From the NCBI RefSeq assembly GCF_963678635.1, contig NC_087071.1:8265605-8329604 (forward strand): a DNA stretch of 64,000 nucleotides, read 5' to 3'. The DNA comes from Symsagittifera roscoffensis (taxonomy: Eukaryota > Xenacoelomorpha > Acoela > Convolutidae). Every line of letters starts with the position of its first letter. Positions within the stretch are counted from its first letter, which is position 1. Positions 1-11,259 of this stretch are shown here, in pieces. The notes below the pieces were generated by a model, which was not told the DNA's origin, made no database searches, and saw nothing but the letters and a program-made list of their open reading frames with translations. A program made the translations under genes and the position numbers.

Positions 1-850
1 AAGGTCAAGTTACATCCTCTTATATCTCAAAAACTATTGACTTTCGAACAGGGGCATAACAGAAAAATTATTCAACATCAGAACTAAGTTGAAACAGTTT
101 TGCAAGATTCGTGTTTTGAATCATCATGTTTAGCAGGACTCATCCTAGTCATGATTTATTAAGTCGTATATCAGCTTGTCACGGTTATTTGCTTGACCTA
201 GGTAAGAACATGAAATGCGCTCAGCATCAAAAACTAGGTCTAAAATAAATGCATTGTTCAAGTTTTTTCAATCATCAAAGTCACGTTACGTAATTTTATA
301 TCTCATTATCTACTGAAGTTTGGAAGACGAACATCAACAGAAAATTTACTCATCATCGACATCTCGGTTTGAAAAAACATCCGCAGTTTAAGTTTTGCCT
401 CATAATTTCTAGTGTCGCTCTTCATGGTCTTGTTACATCATTTTATATCTCGTTAGCCATTTTCTATGATCATAGGTGGGAAAAAACTTCTCAGCATCAA
501 AAACTAAGTCTTGCAAGTTATGCATTTTTCAAGTTTTGCCTCAATGCCCGTAGTATAAAATGAATCAACAAGGTCATGTTACATCATCTTATATCTAAAA
601 AAAACCAATATTTTTTTGAACATGGAATTACTCGTATAAATTATTCACCATCGAAAAATATTTGAAAACGTATGCGCGGTTCAATTTTTGCCTCATCTAA
701 AGTAGTATCTCTCATCAAGGTCTTTTATTATTATATTCGAAGTTCCTCCTTCACTTTTTCACCATCCTTTCCTTCTTCCTCCACAATCTTGTTCAAGTCT
801 GCTACAGTATCACTTGATTTGCATTGTTTTGCCCCATGTTCCTTTCTCCG
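1..850 (-). repeat. ~140-bp tandem repeat (family R140), truncated by the window edge
   Basis: Recurring blocks such as TTACATCATCTTATATCT (near 11, 286, 434 and 580, spacing ~146-148 or a double of it) are followed by recurring words for CATCAAAAACTAGGTCT and AAGTTTTGCCTCAT. The same words in reverse complement make up 19,690-20,830, so this is the same family in the opposite orientation. Copies are diverged and AT-rich. I see no gene here; a 64-codon open stretch around 369-563 is a chance reading through the repeat. Confidence 0.8.
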
Positions 851-1014
851 ATGTTAAAAGAGAATGTAGTATCTCGCAAACTCTTTTTCACAAGAAGAAC
901 AAACCGTCGACAGCTCAGGGCTAGAAGGTGCAAGCTTCTTGGCAGCATAAAAGGTGCATTCTTCTTGGCTGTACTAAAACAAACTTGGTAACAAGTCAAG
1001 TGAACGTGGAAAAA

Positions 1015-4000
1015 ATTGATATTGTGAAACAATTTACCCAAGAAAGTCACACAACAAAAAGTGGAGATTCAATTTGATCACAAACATTACAATTTTTCCA
1101 GTTTTATTTTTAATTATACCAATGGGATGTTCAGACTCTGTTATACCAGAAAACTTAATACGACATACGCCAGTGAAGTGTCTTTTAACCAACAAACACA
1201 AAGAACCATAGAAAGAACATTTTTGTCTTTTCTGCGCATTAGCCATATACATAAACAGACACAATGAATGATACTTTCCCAATTCTGGATACTTTACAAA
1301 ACCAACAATAATGTCTGGCTGTGATCCTAAAAATTGTCGTAGAGTTTTCGTTGAAGACTTGCCTGTTGTCAAGGAAAATGTGCAAAGAAACATCTCTATA
1401 TACGTTTTCGATAACCAAGAGGGAGAATACATGGGTGACATAGCTTGAGGAATTTTTGTTGGATTCAATAAAGCAGTCAAATTTTTGAGAATCAACAATC
1501 ATACTATGCATTCAAAGGATACAGATAGTTTCTTCAAAATTTTCGATGCCCAATGTGACTTGGTTTTCCACAAATCAGACAATCTCCTTAAGCATTTCCT
1601 TTGAACCAAAGATTGAGTGAAACTTATTCACCCAAAGAATGTGTATGAGCTCCACAAAATTTTGTTTGAAAAGCAAGAGGGATTAAATCATCCAGTTTCT
1701 GAAGAGAACAAATTTTTTTAAAATCTAGCAATTTTCGACTTTGAGTTGGTTTGTTTTCCTAAACAAGAACTAAAAGAGACAAAAACTAAAACCTCAATTG
1801 GCAAACCTAGTTCTAATTTCAGTCTCTATATCATCAAATCTAATCGATGAACCCATCTTTTTGTATAACAAGAAATCACAGAACTTCATTATTGATTTTG
1901 TAAGCAACCTCGAGCTGTTGTTTGAGAAATTTAAAATGGAGATGAACACAGTGTTCCAACATATTGAAATAGTTGTTATTTGTTGTCACGAATGAAAATT
2001 TTTTTTATCGGTTGATTGAGCGACAAAAATTAGTATGAAGATGATGTAATGAAGACTCGGAAAAAGCTAATAAGTCAACACAACTTTTGCGAATTCAGAA
2101 AAGTCCACTCATTGTTTTGAAACAACAACAATTGTAAAGATATTTAAAACTGTTTCCTATTTTTGGATTTAACAGTGGTAGATATGAACTGAGTTTGATC
2201 TAGTCTTACCTAATCTCTACTTTCAATCGAGTTATAGAACAAGAAACATCAGTCATCAAAGAAGCGAACGATTTTAAATCTTTCAAGTTTAGAGGTAAAC
2301 AATTTCTAGATATTTTGATTTTTCTGGGAGCAGCAACAACTATGGCTTCTTTTCTCAAAGCCTATAAAGCTAGCGAAACTGAAAGATTCTTCACTGATGA
2401 TTGGTTTGACAACACTGCTAAGCTTAACTTTCCCGAATTGCCTCCGTATGAAGACTTCTTCAAACGCATTTTTTAAATTTGACAAGCTAGATAAAAGAAG
2501 ACGTATTGATTATCAAGCACTGAAAAAGAGTAAAATTAGGACTCTACCCCAATATCTGGTCGGGATAGTTACATTTTTTTTACAAGAACCTTCGAATAAA
2601 AGCGGGATGACTGTGTTCCTAGACTTTTTGCAACGGCACAACAACATGAACGTTGTTCCAACCTTAAAACAATGCGAAAAAATAATACAATTGTAACATA
2701 ACATGTATACTTCCAAATGTAGCACACATATGTCTGCTCAATTAATTCTACAAATGATTAAATAAAAAATTCTGCAAAATGATTAAAATTTGTGTGAAAA
2801 AAGCGAGAAAATTTGATCTCGTGTTCACTCAAAAATCTGTACTTGATCAATTTTTCATTAGAATTACATCAAGTGTTTGTAAATTGACCGTTGAAACCGA
2901 TGCAAGCTGACTGTACCCTTTCTCAATGTGTTAACATATGCCAACAGGTCTGTACACCCACAAGGATGGAGTTTGACACCGACACTCCAAAACTTAACCA
3001 AAATTTGAAGCTGTACATAACCGATCTCAAAACTTTGAGACTACTGACATGTCTTTCTACCAGGAAACAAGACCAGAATGTAAAATTATGACCTTTATCA
3101 CATCTGGCAAACAAAAGAAAACTGACTGTTTCAATGTAACGGTTCTTGTGATCACTGGAAAACAGTATTCGAAGCAATGGGATGTCACTACCACTTATGT
3201 TCCTGTCAAGAAACTCGACATCCTCAACATATCAGGATATTGAACTAGGTAATGAAAATGAGGGATGAATGATATGAGGCGGGAGCACATAAAAGGAAAA
3301 GGAAAAAAATTGAAGAAATGTGGGAGTTTGAGTGGTGGAAAAAATTTCAGAACAAAATCCATGACAACTTCAAAATTCATATCAAGACCAGATTTCATTT
3401 TGAAAGTTTCTTTCAACAGACTGCTTTTTAGAAAAAAAGATGGATCTATACTTGGCTGTGTTCAGATTTGGCTTCTAGTTCTTCCAGATGAGCTAATATC
3501 AGGGTTTGCAAATTTTCTCCAATTTTTCAAAAACGCCGAAGCTAGAAGAAACTATATTGGAGACTGCTCGATAAACTATGCAACAGAGAATGATAAGCCA
3601 AAATATCTTCGGAGATTGCTGATATCTAGCTTCAAGCTAAAAAAATAGAAAAACAGTTTTTAATTCTCCGTTCAATTTCTATTTGGAAGTTGGCTTGCAG
3701 TGCACCAACAGTTAACATTTTGCTCAGTATGCTCCCCGAAAACGTTTCAATGCTTTTGTTCAATCACTGGTTATTGCTAGAAATGGAGATGAAAAACCTT
3801 CTATTGGGAGTTGCAGCAGAAACATAGATTTTTTTGGGTATTTTTTCCTATGGATATCAGATCAACTTAGATCCCGGCATACAATCACGACGTATCTCAA
3901 CATGAAAAGGGATATAAGGCAGTCAACGAAACACAGTTCAGAAACTAAACAGAGAAAAGAAAGTCTTGCATGACATGGAGTTTGAAATCAACGATTGAGC

Positions 4001-4607
4001 TCAGAGAACCCATCAAGGTTGGATTTTTCATACTGCAGTGTGCAAAACTGAGAATGTTGGATCTTTACTTTATTTTCGTTGACAAATTCTGTTTTATAAT
4101 CAAGTCTGAAAAGTTGGAGGTGGATACAGACTAGCTTTACTAAGCTCTTGCTGTACAAAACTTCTATGACCGTATCCAGTCAGTTAAAAGAACATTTGGG
4201 AAAAATGAGGGAAAATGACTGCAGAGACTTTTTAAAGGCAGCTGCAAAATCTTATTTCTTCCCTCAATTGTGTTGAAGTACCCATAAAAACATAAGAAAC
4301 GGGATCCGGCGGGTCTTTTCAAAGATTAATTTAGATTTTAGATGTGCAGAATTGCTATCTTTTTATTAAAAGACTTATTGCTGCTATGGCAACAAGTCAC
4401 GTAAAATCAAAGTCAGTAGTAAGGTTTAAACAAACGGGTTGTAGACATTTCTTGAGGCACCCATGTCAAAGTAAAGAAGACAGACTAACTGATGAAGCAT
4501 TTTATAAGGTTGATACATATGAGCAGACGAAGAAAAGACTTAGTTGTTTTTATCCAGAAAGACAAACTGAAGATGGTGGAGTTCATAAAAAACCATTGAA
4601 TTTATAA
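1015..4607 (+). pseudogene. Relic of a Polinton/Maverick-type protein-primed DNA polymerase B
   Basis: In the family this enzyme replicates the element from a protein primer. The relic runs nearly end to end. The N-terminal region keeps one frame from ~1132 to past 1602 despite several in-frame stops. A Cys/His finger-like stretch lies near 1535-1600. Exo I is visible as FDFE (1734-1745), and the exonuclease block GFNSGRYE (2165-2188) has Glu where Asp is expected, with a TAG at 2201. A conserved block KAYKASETERFF lies near 2360, followed by a frameshift. Sections near 2400-2690, 2890-3240 and 3265-3648 continue the polymerase in other frames. Polymerase motif C is at 4123-4134, where DTDS reads D-T-D-stop. 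The tail near 4520-4607 ends in KPLNL. No other Polinton gene (integrase, ATPase, capsid, protease) was recognised nearby. Assignment is by remembered family pattern, not by search. Confidence 0.82.
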
Positions 4608-5118
4608 AACCTGATACAATGTAATAAACTTATCACAAGTGATGCCATGTACGATACAGATTTTTCTTGCTCATTGTTTTTTATCATAAAGTTGCGGTAA
4701 ACTTCAACTATGATTCAATGATTTATATAGTTTCTTTTTGGTTAATTTATTTCCTCAAAAGGTAGTTTTATTCAAAAATTCAGTCGATTTCAGCTTGATA
4801 GAGAATCAGTAGTTCATAATAAAAAGCATTACTCCAAATATAACAAATTCAATTGTACTTTGGAATTTCTTTAACACTTTTTTAAAAAAGTTTACTTTTT
4901 GCAAAAAAAACTCATACCATCGACTTACCATGAACTAAAACTCATATTATAAAACCCTCGTTACAAACTGCACATAGTACACCATTGATATTTAGCAATT
5001 TGATAACCCGCGTCGATTGATTTGGGGGGAAAACGGGAGAGTTCTACCCATAAACCAAAAAAAATACCATCTTTCCCACCATTCTCCTACCATTACACAG
5101 ACCATGAAACCTTACCAA
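4608..5118. other. AT-rich spacer without a recognised gene
   Basis: This lies between the end of the polymerase relic and the GC-richer SGNH relic. I see no coding pattern and no terminal repeat of an element. Confidence 0.5.
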
Positions 5119-5132
5119 TTCTACTGCCCAAC

Positions 5133-5961
5133 TTAAAACAATATTGTGTACACAAAATGCAAGGGTTCTGGCAATGCGTCGTATCCTGGTGATAACACAA
5201 AAATGATCTTCACCACGTTCTTAGTGAAATGTCGCTGCACTGATGTCTCTACCTCGGTCATGGCTGAGAGCAACGTCAAAATAGCCTCCCCTATTACTTC
5301 TTTGCTAGGGATTGATCCATCTGTCAGACGGGACAACAACCCTCTGCTCTGCAGGTGGTCATTCGAGCCGGCAATTAGTATCACCTGCGGACCCATGCTG
5401 GCCGTCCTCCGCACGCTTATCGTCATGCCTACTGATTGCCCTCAGTCCAACTTGGGCGCTGTCAAGAAAATCACGTCGGGTCCAAAGAGGGAACGAGGCG
5501 TATAGAGATAATCTGAGCTGGCCACTAACAGATATTTGGCAGCCTTTATATCTGGGAGATTATAGGTAGCAAACAGGCTGTCACCCACTGGTGTCCTCAG
5601 TCCCGCGTGGCTCTTATCGTCCTCCACCACCGAGGTCGCTCGGGGATAGTCTCTCGAATACTCACCAGGCGCTTGGCAGGGTGGTTTGGAGAACTGCCTA
5701 TACATCTTATGATGCTTATTGTTGGGCTTATTCTCTGTCAGAAACTTGCCCCTCTGGGAAGGTGGTGTCAATTCCCTGGTTCTCCGTCCGTCGGACGTCC
5801 GTAGTAGATCGGGTAATCTTGGGTCCAAAGATATTGTCTTGAGGCAATCCATCAAGGTCCACAAAGCGGAGCGTGGTCGCGGAGCTAAACTGTTCCTGTT
5901 CCGCTAACAGCCAGTCCACGCCCGGTATTCGATGTAATCCCGACACTGGGACCGTCTCCAC
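5133..5961 (-). pseudogene. Second SGNH-like domain of a decayed mobile-element-like gene (C-terminal part)
   Basis: Frames 5961-5728, 5864-5442 and 5426-5133 on the - strand read as one protein broken by frameshifts. The recognisable elements are GLHRIPGVDWLLAEQEQF at the start, a hydrophobic strand ahead of FGPDVIFLTAPKLD, then LIAGSNDHLQSR followed by a helical stretch and KIIFVLSPGYDALPEPL. The GSND segment fits SGNH block III (Gly-x-Asn-Asp), and the strand/loop order resembles a flavodoxin-like SGNH fold. A full catalytic set is not evident. The sequence is visibly more GC-rich than the flanks and shares strand and composition with 6,286-8,144, so both are probably one gene. Function is unknown; a role in a mobile element is inference. 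Confidence 0.5.
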
Positions 5962-6285
5962 CGATCATCCTCCTTGCATCCGCCCGAAATGTCAACGTGT
6001 TCATGTTCAAATTCGTTGACATATCCGTTTTATAATTTTTCCAACCGCTGGGATCTCGACGGTTCAAAGCAGCACACTGCTTGGCTCAATTCCTTCCGCC
6101 GGCGTGGCGCTCATCGATGGGCCTCCTCTACTGTGTGGGTTACTCGTCCTCGATATAGTCTGACTCTGATCAGTTGGCCTCCCAAGTCGGCTCTCCAATG
6201 GTTGTCTGCTCGGGGAAGGAGCATTCCCCAACCTTTCTATCACATCTGAGCTTGGAGCAACGAGAGCGGTTGCACCCGTTCCCAT

Positions 6286-6973
6286 GGCCAGGGGCCCGAG
6301 ACGATTGGCGAGTTACCCCACATTACCTCACCCCCTCACTCTACCTCCACCAGTCGAACTGGTCCGAGCCAATGAAACAGTTGTCCTCTATTCTTGCTCC
6401 ATTTCCTCTATCTGTGCCTGAAACACATCGTTAATCCAGCGTCTCCCTTGCAGAGTTTTGAAATGTATCCTATCTCTGTTGAGTGCGAGATGATCAGTCA
6501 TGCGCAGCGTTTTCTTCAAGATTCATGAGTCGCAGCTCGCTAGGATTGCTTCTCACCAGACTGCGGGTCTTATCGTTTCATCGGGTCACGTTACTTCTCA
6601 TGAAGTCCGCCACTGGCGTGCCCACCTCCGGGTTATGGGGTATTGTGCACAGCACTACGAGTCGGGGTCTGTATTTCTTCTTTAGTTCGTTCAAAAGGCA
6701 GACTAGTAGGGGCTCCCACTTGCCTTCTGGGTTAACAGGGACCCTTGAAACGTCATTGGTACCGAGTTTTATCACCAACGTATCTAAGTGATCCTCGTCC
6801 TGGAACTCCATCACTTTATTGACCTGAGCCACGGAGGCCCCTCCAAAAGATAGAACAGTGGTCTGACTACTCACAAAGATCTCGTTCAGATCCCTCACTA
6901 GGCTATCTGCAACAACCAAATGACGACTCCCTGGAAGAATTGCCTGGTTGCTTATGGTAGGGTTCCAGCTCAT
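6286..6973 (-). pseudogene. SGNH/GDSL-hydrolase-like domain with recognisable catalytic blocks
   Basis: Reading 6973 to 6578 gives a 131-codon frame, and the same protein continues to ~6430 after a break. SGNH hydrolases cleave esters with a Ser-Gly-Asn-His set, and all four blocks can be seen. Block I is VVADSLVRDL (Ser codon 6904-6902), block II is SFGGASV, block III is KLGTNDV, and block V is DRIHF (Asp 6474-6472, His 6465-6463). A Trp/Arg-rich helix and LVVLCTIPHNPEV lie between blocks III and V. Block V is separated from block III by frame breaks, so the gene as it stands cannot make the intact domain. GC content is higher than in the surroundings. Such domains occur in bacterial genes and in some transposable elements; which applies here cannot be settled without a search. 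Confidence 0.6.
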
Positions 6974-7005
6974 GCCGTTAAAACAGGCTCAAGGAAGCTC
7001 CGCGG

Positions 7006-8144
7006 CTACTTGCACGAATATATTGCCGCTAAATTCTTTCTGATGTCCACTACGCGAGATCTCAGAGCAGTCTTGCCACGTGCGGGTCCCGTCGGCACTA
7101 TGACCCGTGACGTTCGTACCGAGCTACTCAAGGAGCGATCAGGGCGTTGGGAAAAGACGACCCTACCCAGCGTCCGGCCACTGGTCCTGTTGATCTCGTC
7201 CATCGTCGCTCTGGCTACCTGATTAAATGACTCCTGAAACTGGGGGGCTAAATAGGTATCTGAAGCATCCGGTATCGTTATCCTCGAGTTCAAGGCAGAT
7301 TGTGATGTCGGCTGAGGAGCCTCGGGTTCCCTCGCGGCGCACTGCTTCTGTGCCTTCGTCCTGAGACGTGTGTCCCTTGATCCATCCGAGGAGTTCGTCG
7401 TTGCCAGAGCCTCCGATGATACTTGGCTCACCCTCTCCATATATAACTCTTTCATTTGTCTTATTTCTTTCAGAGCTATTCGCGCGTCCTCGTATTTCTT
7501 CTTCCACTCGTCTCTTTCGCGAGCTATTGCCCTGTACTCCTCTAACTTGCATACAGCTCCCTCTGGTCCTTTTCTTTCTTTTTCAACGTTTCAATAGTCT
7601 AAGACGTCTGAATCTCCATCTCACTCATCTTTAATCTCTACTGTGGAGAAGCAGCCGTTGGAGAATCTGCTGAATGTGACGGGTCCCGCCCATCACTTGA
7701 TCATTTTGCTCCGATAAGAGCCTGCACTGGTCGAACAGTCAAGAGCATCTCAGTTAGCTGGTAATCCCTCTGCTCACCTAGTCCCGGCTCACGAGTCAAG
7801 TCATGGCCAGAAATTTCTCCTCGCCGCCATCTCATCAGCCGGTTTCGACCTCTCTCGGCGGTCCCGGACTCACCGAATGCCAGCATCAACATTATTTCCG
7901 TGGCGCGATTCCCTCGACCCTCTCGTCCTAACGCTGAGGAGCGCGACCACAAACATCCCCAATCCCGGGTCTTCTCGTGCAAAGTCACAATCAACCAGCC
8001 GCTGATCTCATCTAGAGTCGCTCCTAGACTCGCTGAGACAAAGTCCATCAAAACATTTGTGTCACCCATCTTCCTATTGTGTAATTTCCGTCGTCGTGTC
8101 CCTTTTGATCTGTTAAATTCAATAATGAAAATTTGGTCAATCAA
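7006..8144 (-). pseudogene. N-terminal part of the decayed SGNH-domain gene
   Basis: The frame 8144-7701 (147 codons) holds a plausible start region, MGDTNVLMDFVSASLG from ~8069, followed by an Arg-rich stretch. The frames 7552-7223 and 7455-7006 overlap and carry charged, Ser/Thr-rich, probably disordered or coiled sequence leading into the SGNH domain. No known domain was recognised here. The segment is assigned to the same gene by strand, composition and order. It lies ~1.06 kb downstream of the gypsy integrase on the same strand, so it may be the beginning of a third open reading frame of that element or an independent insertion. Confidence 0.35.
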
Positions 8145-9200
8145 GATCTAAAAGAAAGTCACGACTTAAAACCGTCACTTCATGCCGCACCGTTTTCAGG
8201 ATAAAACATCATTCACGTCTTTTCAAAACAATCTATTGAAACTCTCTTTCGCTCTTGATTTAAAAACTAGCACCAAGGTGGATCGTCCACCTGCGATCTT
8301 GTCGAGATAACACAACTAACGCTGTCACCTTTTGTACCCGGAGTGTTCCAGGCTTTCATGACTTATGCATCACATGAAACATAACCTAACAATCGCCTAA
8401 CATACAAATACCACACATCAACACTATCACAAAAAAGTCTATTCCCCAATAAATAACCTAAAACCAAATCCTAGTGCCTAAAAAGCAAGTCTAACAAAGA
8501 CTACTTAACACCTAATGTGGCTCTAGCTTATGCTCAGGTAATTTTTCTTATGTGAACAGACTTCTATGTCATGTCTGAGAATATTACATGTACGAGGGCG
8601 TACAGCTCTCTCGGATGCAGTTTTCCCTTATTGGCAAAGAGAGAGAGAGAGAGAGGTCACTCCTCTCTCAACCAGGAAATCCCTAAGTCGAGTTAAGGCC
8701 AACATCAAGTTTTCGTGATTTACATAGTGCTTGTCAGTGGCCTTAGTTACAAGAAAAAAACAAATACTTCCCTGGTATCTGTGATGCAACAGGGGGCAGC
8801 GCTATCATCCCTCCCTTATACTATCTCTCTTAAAGTCTGCCGCTTTTGCTGTCTAAAAGCTTACATCCGCAGTTATTGCTTTGGCGCACGTACGTTCCGT
8901 GAATATAAAATCGCTGTCCGTGATGACGACGTTATTCGAAAAATGGTTTGGTAGATCAAAGTAAGATTCAAAAACTCGTCCGAATGGTGGTTTCTTAGCA
9001 ATTTCGCCCTCCGTTTCTAGCTCTCCGGTTTCCCTCGCCTATCTTAATTTTTTAATCATCAGATTTTCAGTGTGGGTGAGTCCTACCCCCACCCCCCGGA
9101 CAAAAATAACCATCGACGCCCCGTCGATCGCCCAAACTCGAGCAGATCGAGATTGGATTCTGGAACGTGTAAAGGATCATCTGGAGCAACCCAGTTGGAT
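8145..9200. other. Spacer between the SGNH relic and the gypsy integrase
   Basis: No coding pattern was recognised. It holds a short (GA)n run at 8637-8656 and a CCCCCACCCCCC stretch near 9087-9098. This is where a 3-prime LTR of the gypsy element would be expected if the SGNH gene is separate. I found no convincing copy of it on the far side of gag. Confidence 0.4.
8637..8656. repeat. (GA)n microsatellite
   Basis: About nine GA units in a row. Confidence 0.9.
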
Positions 9201-10650
9201 TCAGCAGATCATGGAGCCATTCGAGTACTCGCAGTTTGTCAATTCTTGATCATGCATCTGTTCAGTCTCCAGCTTGAACTCCACTTCCGGTTCAGAGCAA
9301 TCGTCTATCCATTCCCGCTTCGCGTCGTTGACTAGGTTGATCTCTTGTGGCACCAGCACTTCGTCAAGTCCCACTAGCGATGCATCATATGCGTTAATGG
9401 AAGAGCTTTCTCGTGACCAGTTAGCATCATATGCGCCCATCACTTGCAGCATGTGTCTATCCCAGTCATCCATGTAGCGTGAGCAATAAACTCTCAACAT
9501 GGATACCAACGTGCGATTTTGCCTTTTAACTAGGCCATTCGTTTGTGGATGATAAGTGGTCTAGTGGGCCTGTGCACCCTGCGACCTCTTATTAACTCCT
9601 TCGTGAGATCACCCACGAATTCTTTGCCATTGTCTGATTGCAATGTGATGGGGCAGCCGTCGCTATCCATGTACAATTATCAAGTGATCGCACGTTTCCT
9701 CCGCTGACGCTGTTATGCAGGGTGCTGCCTCTTCAAGTTTGGTGAAATGATCAATCATTACCGCCACTTGATTGTATCTCGTGGCTGTCATGCATATCTT
9801 CTGATGATCAATTTGTACCACTTAGTTGAACCCTGATGACTGCCTTGACTGCAGGAAGAACCTCAGTTTTCTGGGGTCCTTTGCATGTTGACACGACAGG
9901 CATGTTGAGATCCACTTTTCACAGGCCTTCTTGAAACCAGGCTATTCGAATCGTTTCTGTATCCTGTTGGACACTTTGTCTACGCCTTGATGGCCCATCT
10001 GATCATGTGAAAGAAAGAGCAGTCGGTCTGGTATAACTGTGGCAACACTATTGAATTATACTTGTAAAGGAATATGTCATCCTCCTTGCATTTACAGGCT
10101 ACGATTCCGTCTTTGTTCAAGTAAACCAAATCTTTTCTCATCTGATAAAATTGCTTCAAGATTTTATAGCTGTCTCCCTTTAGATCTTCCTTGTCAGATG
10201 CTCCGATCTCGGTCCATCTCATCAGACTGCTCGTCATTCTATCGTTTCGTCGAGCCCTTAAGAGATCCGACAGCCGGTATCTGGCTTTCAGATACGTCTT
10301 TACCATGTTTGGTTTCCGCTTATTATCTCCGCGGCATGGGCATCATCCATCAACTTGACACACCATAACTTCTTCAAAGGTGCCTTTTCTCCGTTCTTTC
10401 AGTGACGGTCAACCGTTGCATAGTCTGCATCCACTCATGAATATGCCGTTCATTCTCTCTGTCTAGCAGGTCACGGAGCTTCAACATGACATCCGGTGCC
10501 ACGTTCACCGTCTTGTTCATTAGGGCTATGCTGTTGATGCCCAGCCTAGTCAGTTCTAGTTGAACCAGGTTTGATCGAACCGGCAAGTCCAACAAGACCG
10601 GATCACCTCTCAACAACCTTTTAATCCCCGCATAAACTTCCACGGGAAGT
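9201..10650 (-). pseudogene. Gypsy integrase, broken
   Basis: The integrase inserts element cDNA into host DNA. The N-terminal zinc-binding region (~10,050-9,880) is split between frames, around LPQLYQTD and a Cys pair (ACRVNMQ in a shifted frame). The first catalytic Asp is in VQIDHQK-type sequence near 9808. The second is in SDNGKEFVGDL near 9,610-9,640. The catalytic Glu in the TNGLV block is replaced by Lys (TNGLVKRQNRT; codon AAA at 9525-9527). The C-terminal section 9509-9201 continues to YMDDWDRHMLQVMGAY. The stretch 10643-10374, between RNase H and integrase, is also part of the polyprotein but carries no motif I can name. Confidence 0.8.
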
Positions 10651-10781
10651 TCGTGATGTCCTGGTATGAGATGCCCTGACTTGTCGAGCTATCTAGTGAT
10701 TTGCCGTTCGTCGTAGGTTTCTTTGTCCAGGAATGAAAATCCATCCTTAATCTCCGCTTGGCTGGCCTGCCTCTCTTCTAG

Positions 10782-11250
10782 TCACTCATAAAATTCCGTC
10801 TTTTTGCAGAGGCTATTGACATTCTGGTGCTTATCACGGTTTCGATGCTCTATGATTATATGGTATCCGTCGAGGCGCACGATCCAACGACCAATATAGC
10901 TTTGATCCGTTGAATAGGTTTTCAGCCATGCAAGAGCACGATTGTCCACACGTAATTTGAAGGGAGCACTCCCTAAGTAGGCTCTGTATTTTTCCACGAA
11001 AGTGATCACCGCAAACAGTTCCATTTTTGGTGCACCGTACTTCATTTCAGTGTCGCTCAGGACCTTACTTCCATAACATATTGGTCGGGGATCGGTTTTA
11101 GCGTTCCACTCTTGTTCTTGGTGAAGTATGCCCAACTTTGCCACCACTGACGCGTCCGTGTCTAACACGATCTTCCTCTTTTCTGTGGGCATGCCGAGGA
11201 CCGGAGCCTCGCAGAGCTCGCGCTTGATGTTCTCAAAGGAGACCTGAGCC
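10782..11250 (-). pseudogene. Gypsy RNase H domain
   Basis: The frame 11192-10782 (136 codons) is the longest well-preserved part of pol. RNase H degrades the RNA strand of the RNA:DNA hybrid. Catalytic Asp is in VLDTDASV, Glu in KMELFAV, Asp in RVDNRALAWL; the final Asp of the usual DALS-type block is Asn (QNVNSL). It lies directly after RT and before the integrase, as in Ty3/gypsy elements. The domain is otherwise complete, including the conserved YGSKVLSDTEMKYG segment. Confidence 0.88.
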
Positions 11251-11259
11251 TCGTCAGTC

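Noticed and set aside
1034-1511. Open frames of 90 and 154 codons on the - strand
   Set aside because: They lie antisense to the polymerase relic, whose + strand frame over the same bases matches the family; the - strand proteins resemble nothing.
5146-7634. Many + strand open frames of 60-119 codons
   Set aside because: Antisense shadows of the GC-rich SGNH gene relic on the - strand.
8145-9200. 3-prime LTR of the gypsy element
   Set aside because: Compared by eye with 16-19 kb, no extended match was found.
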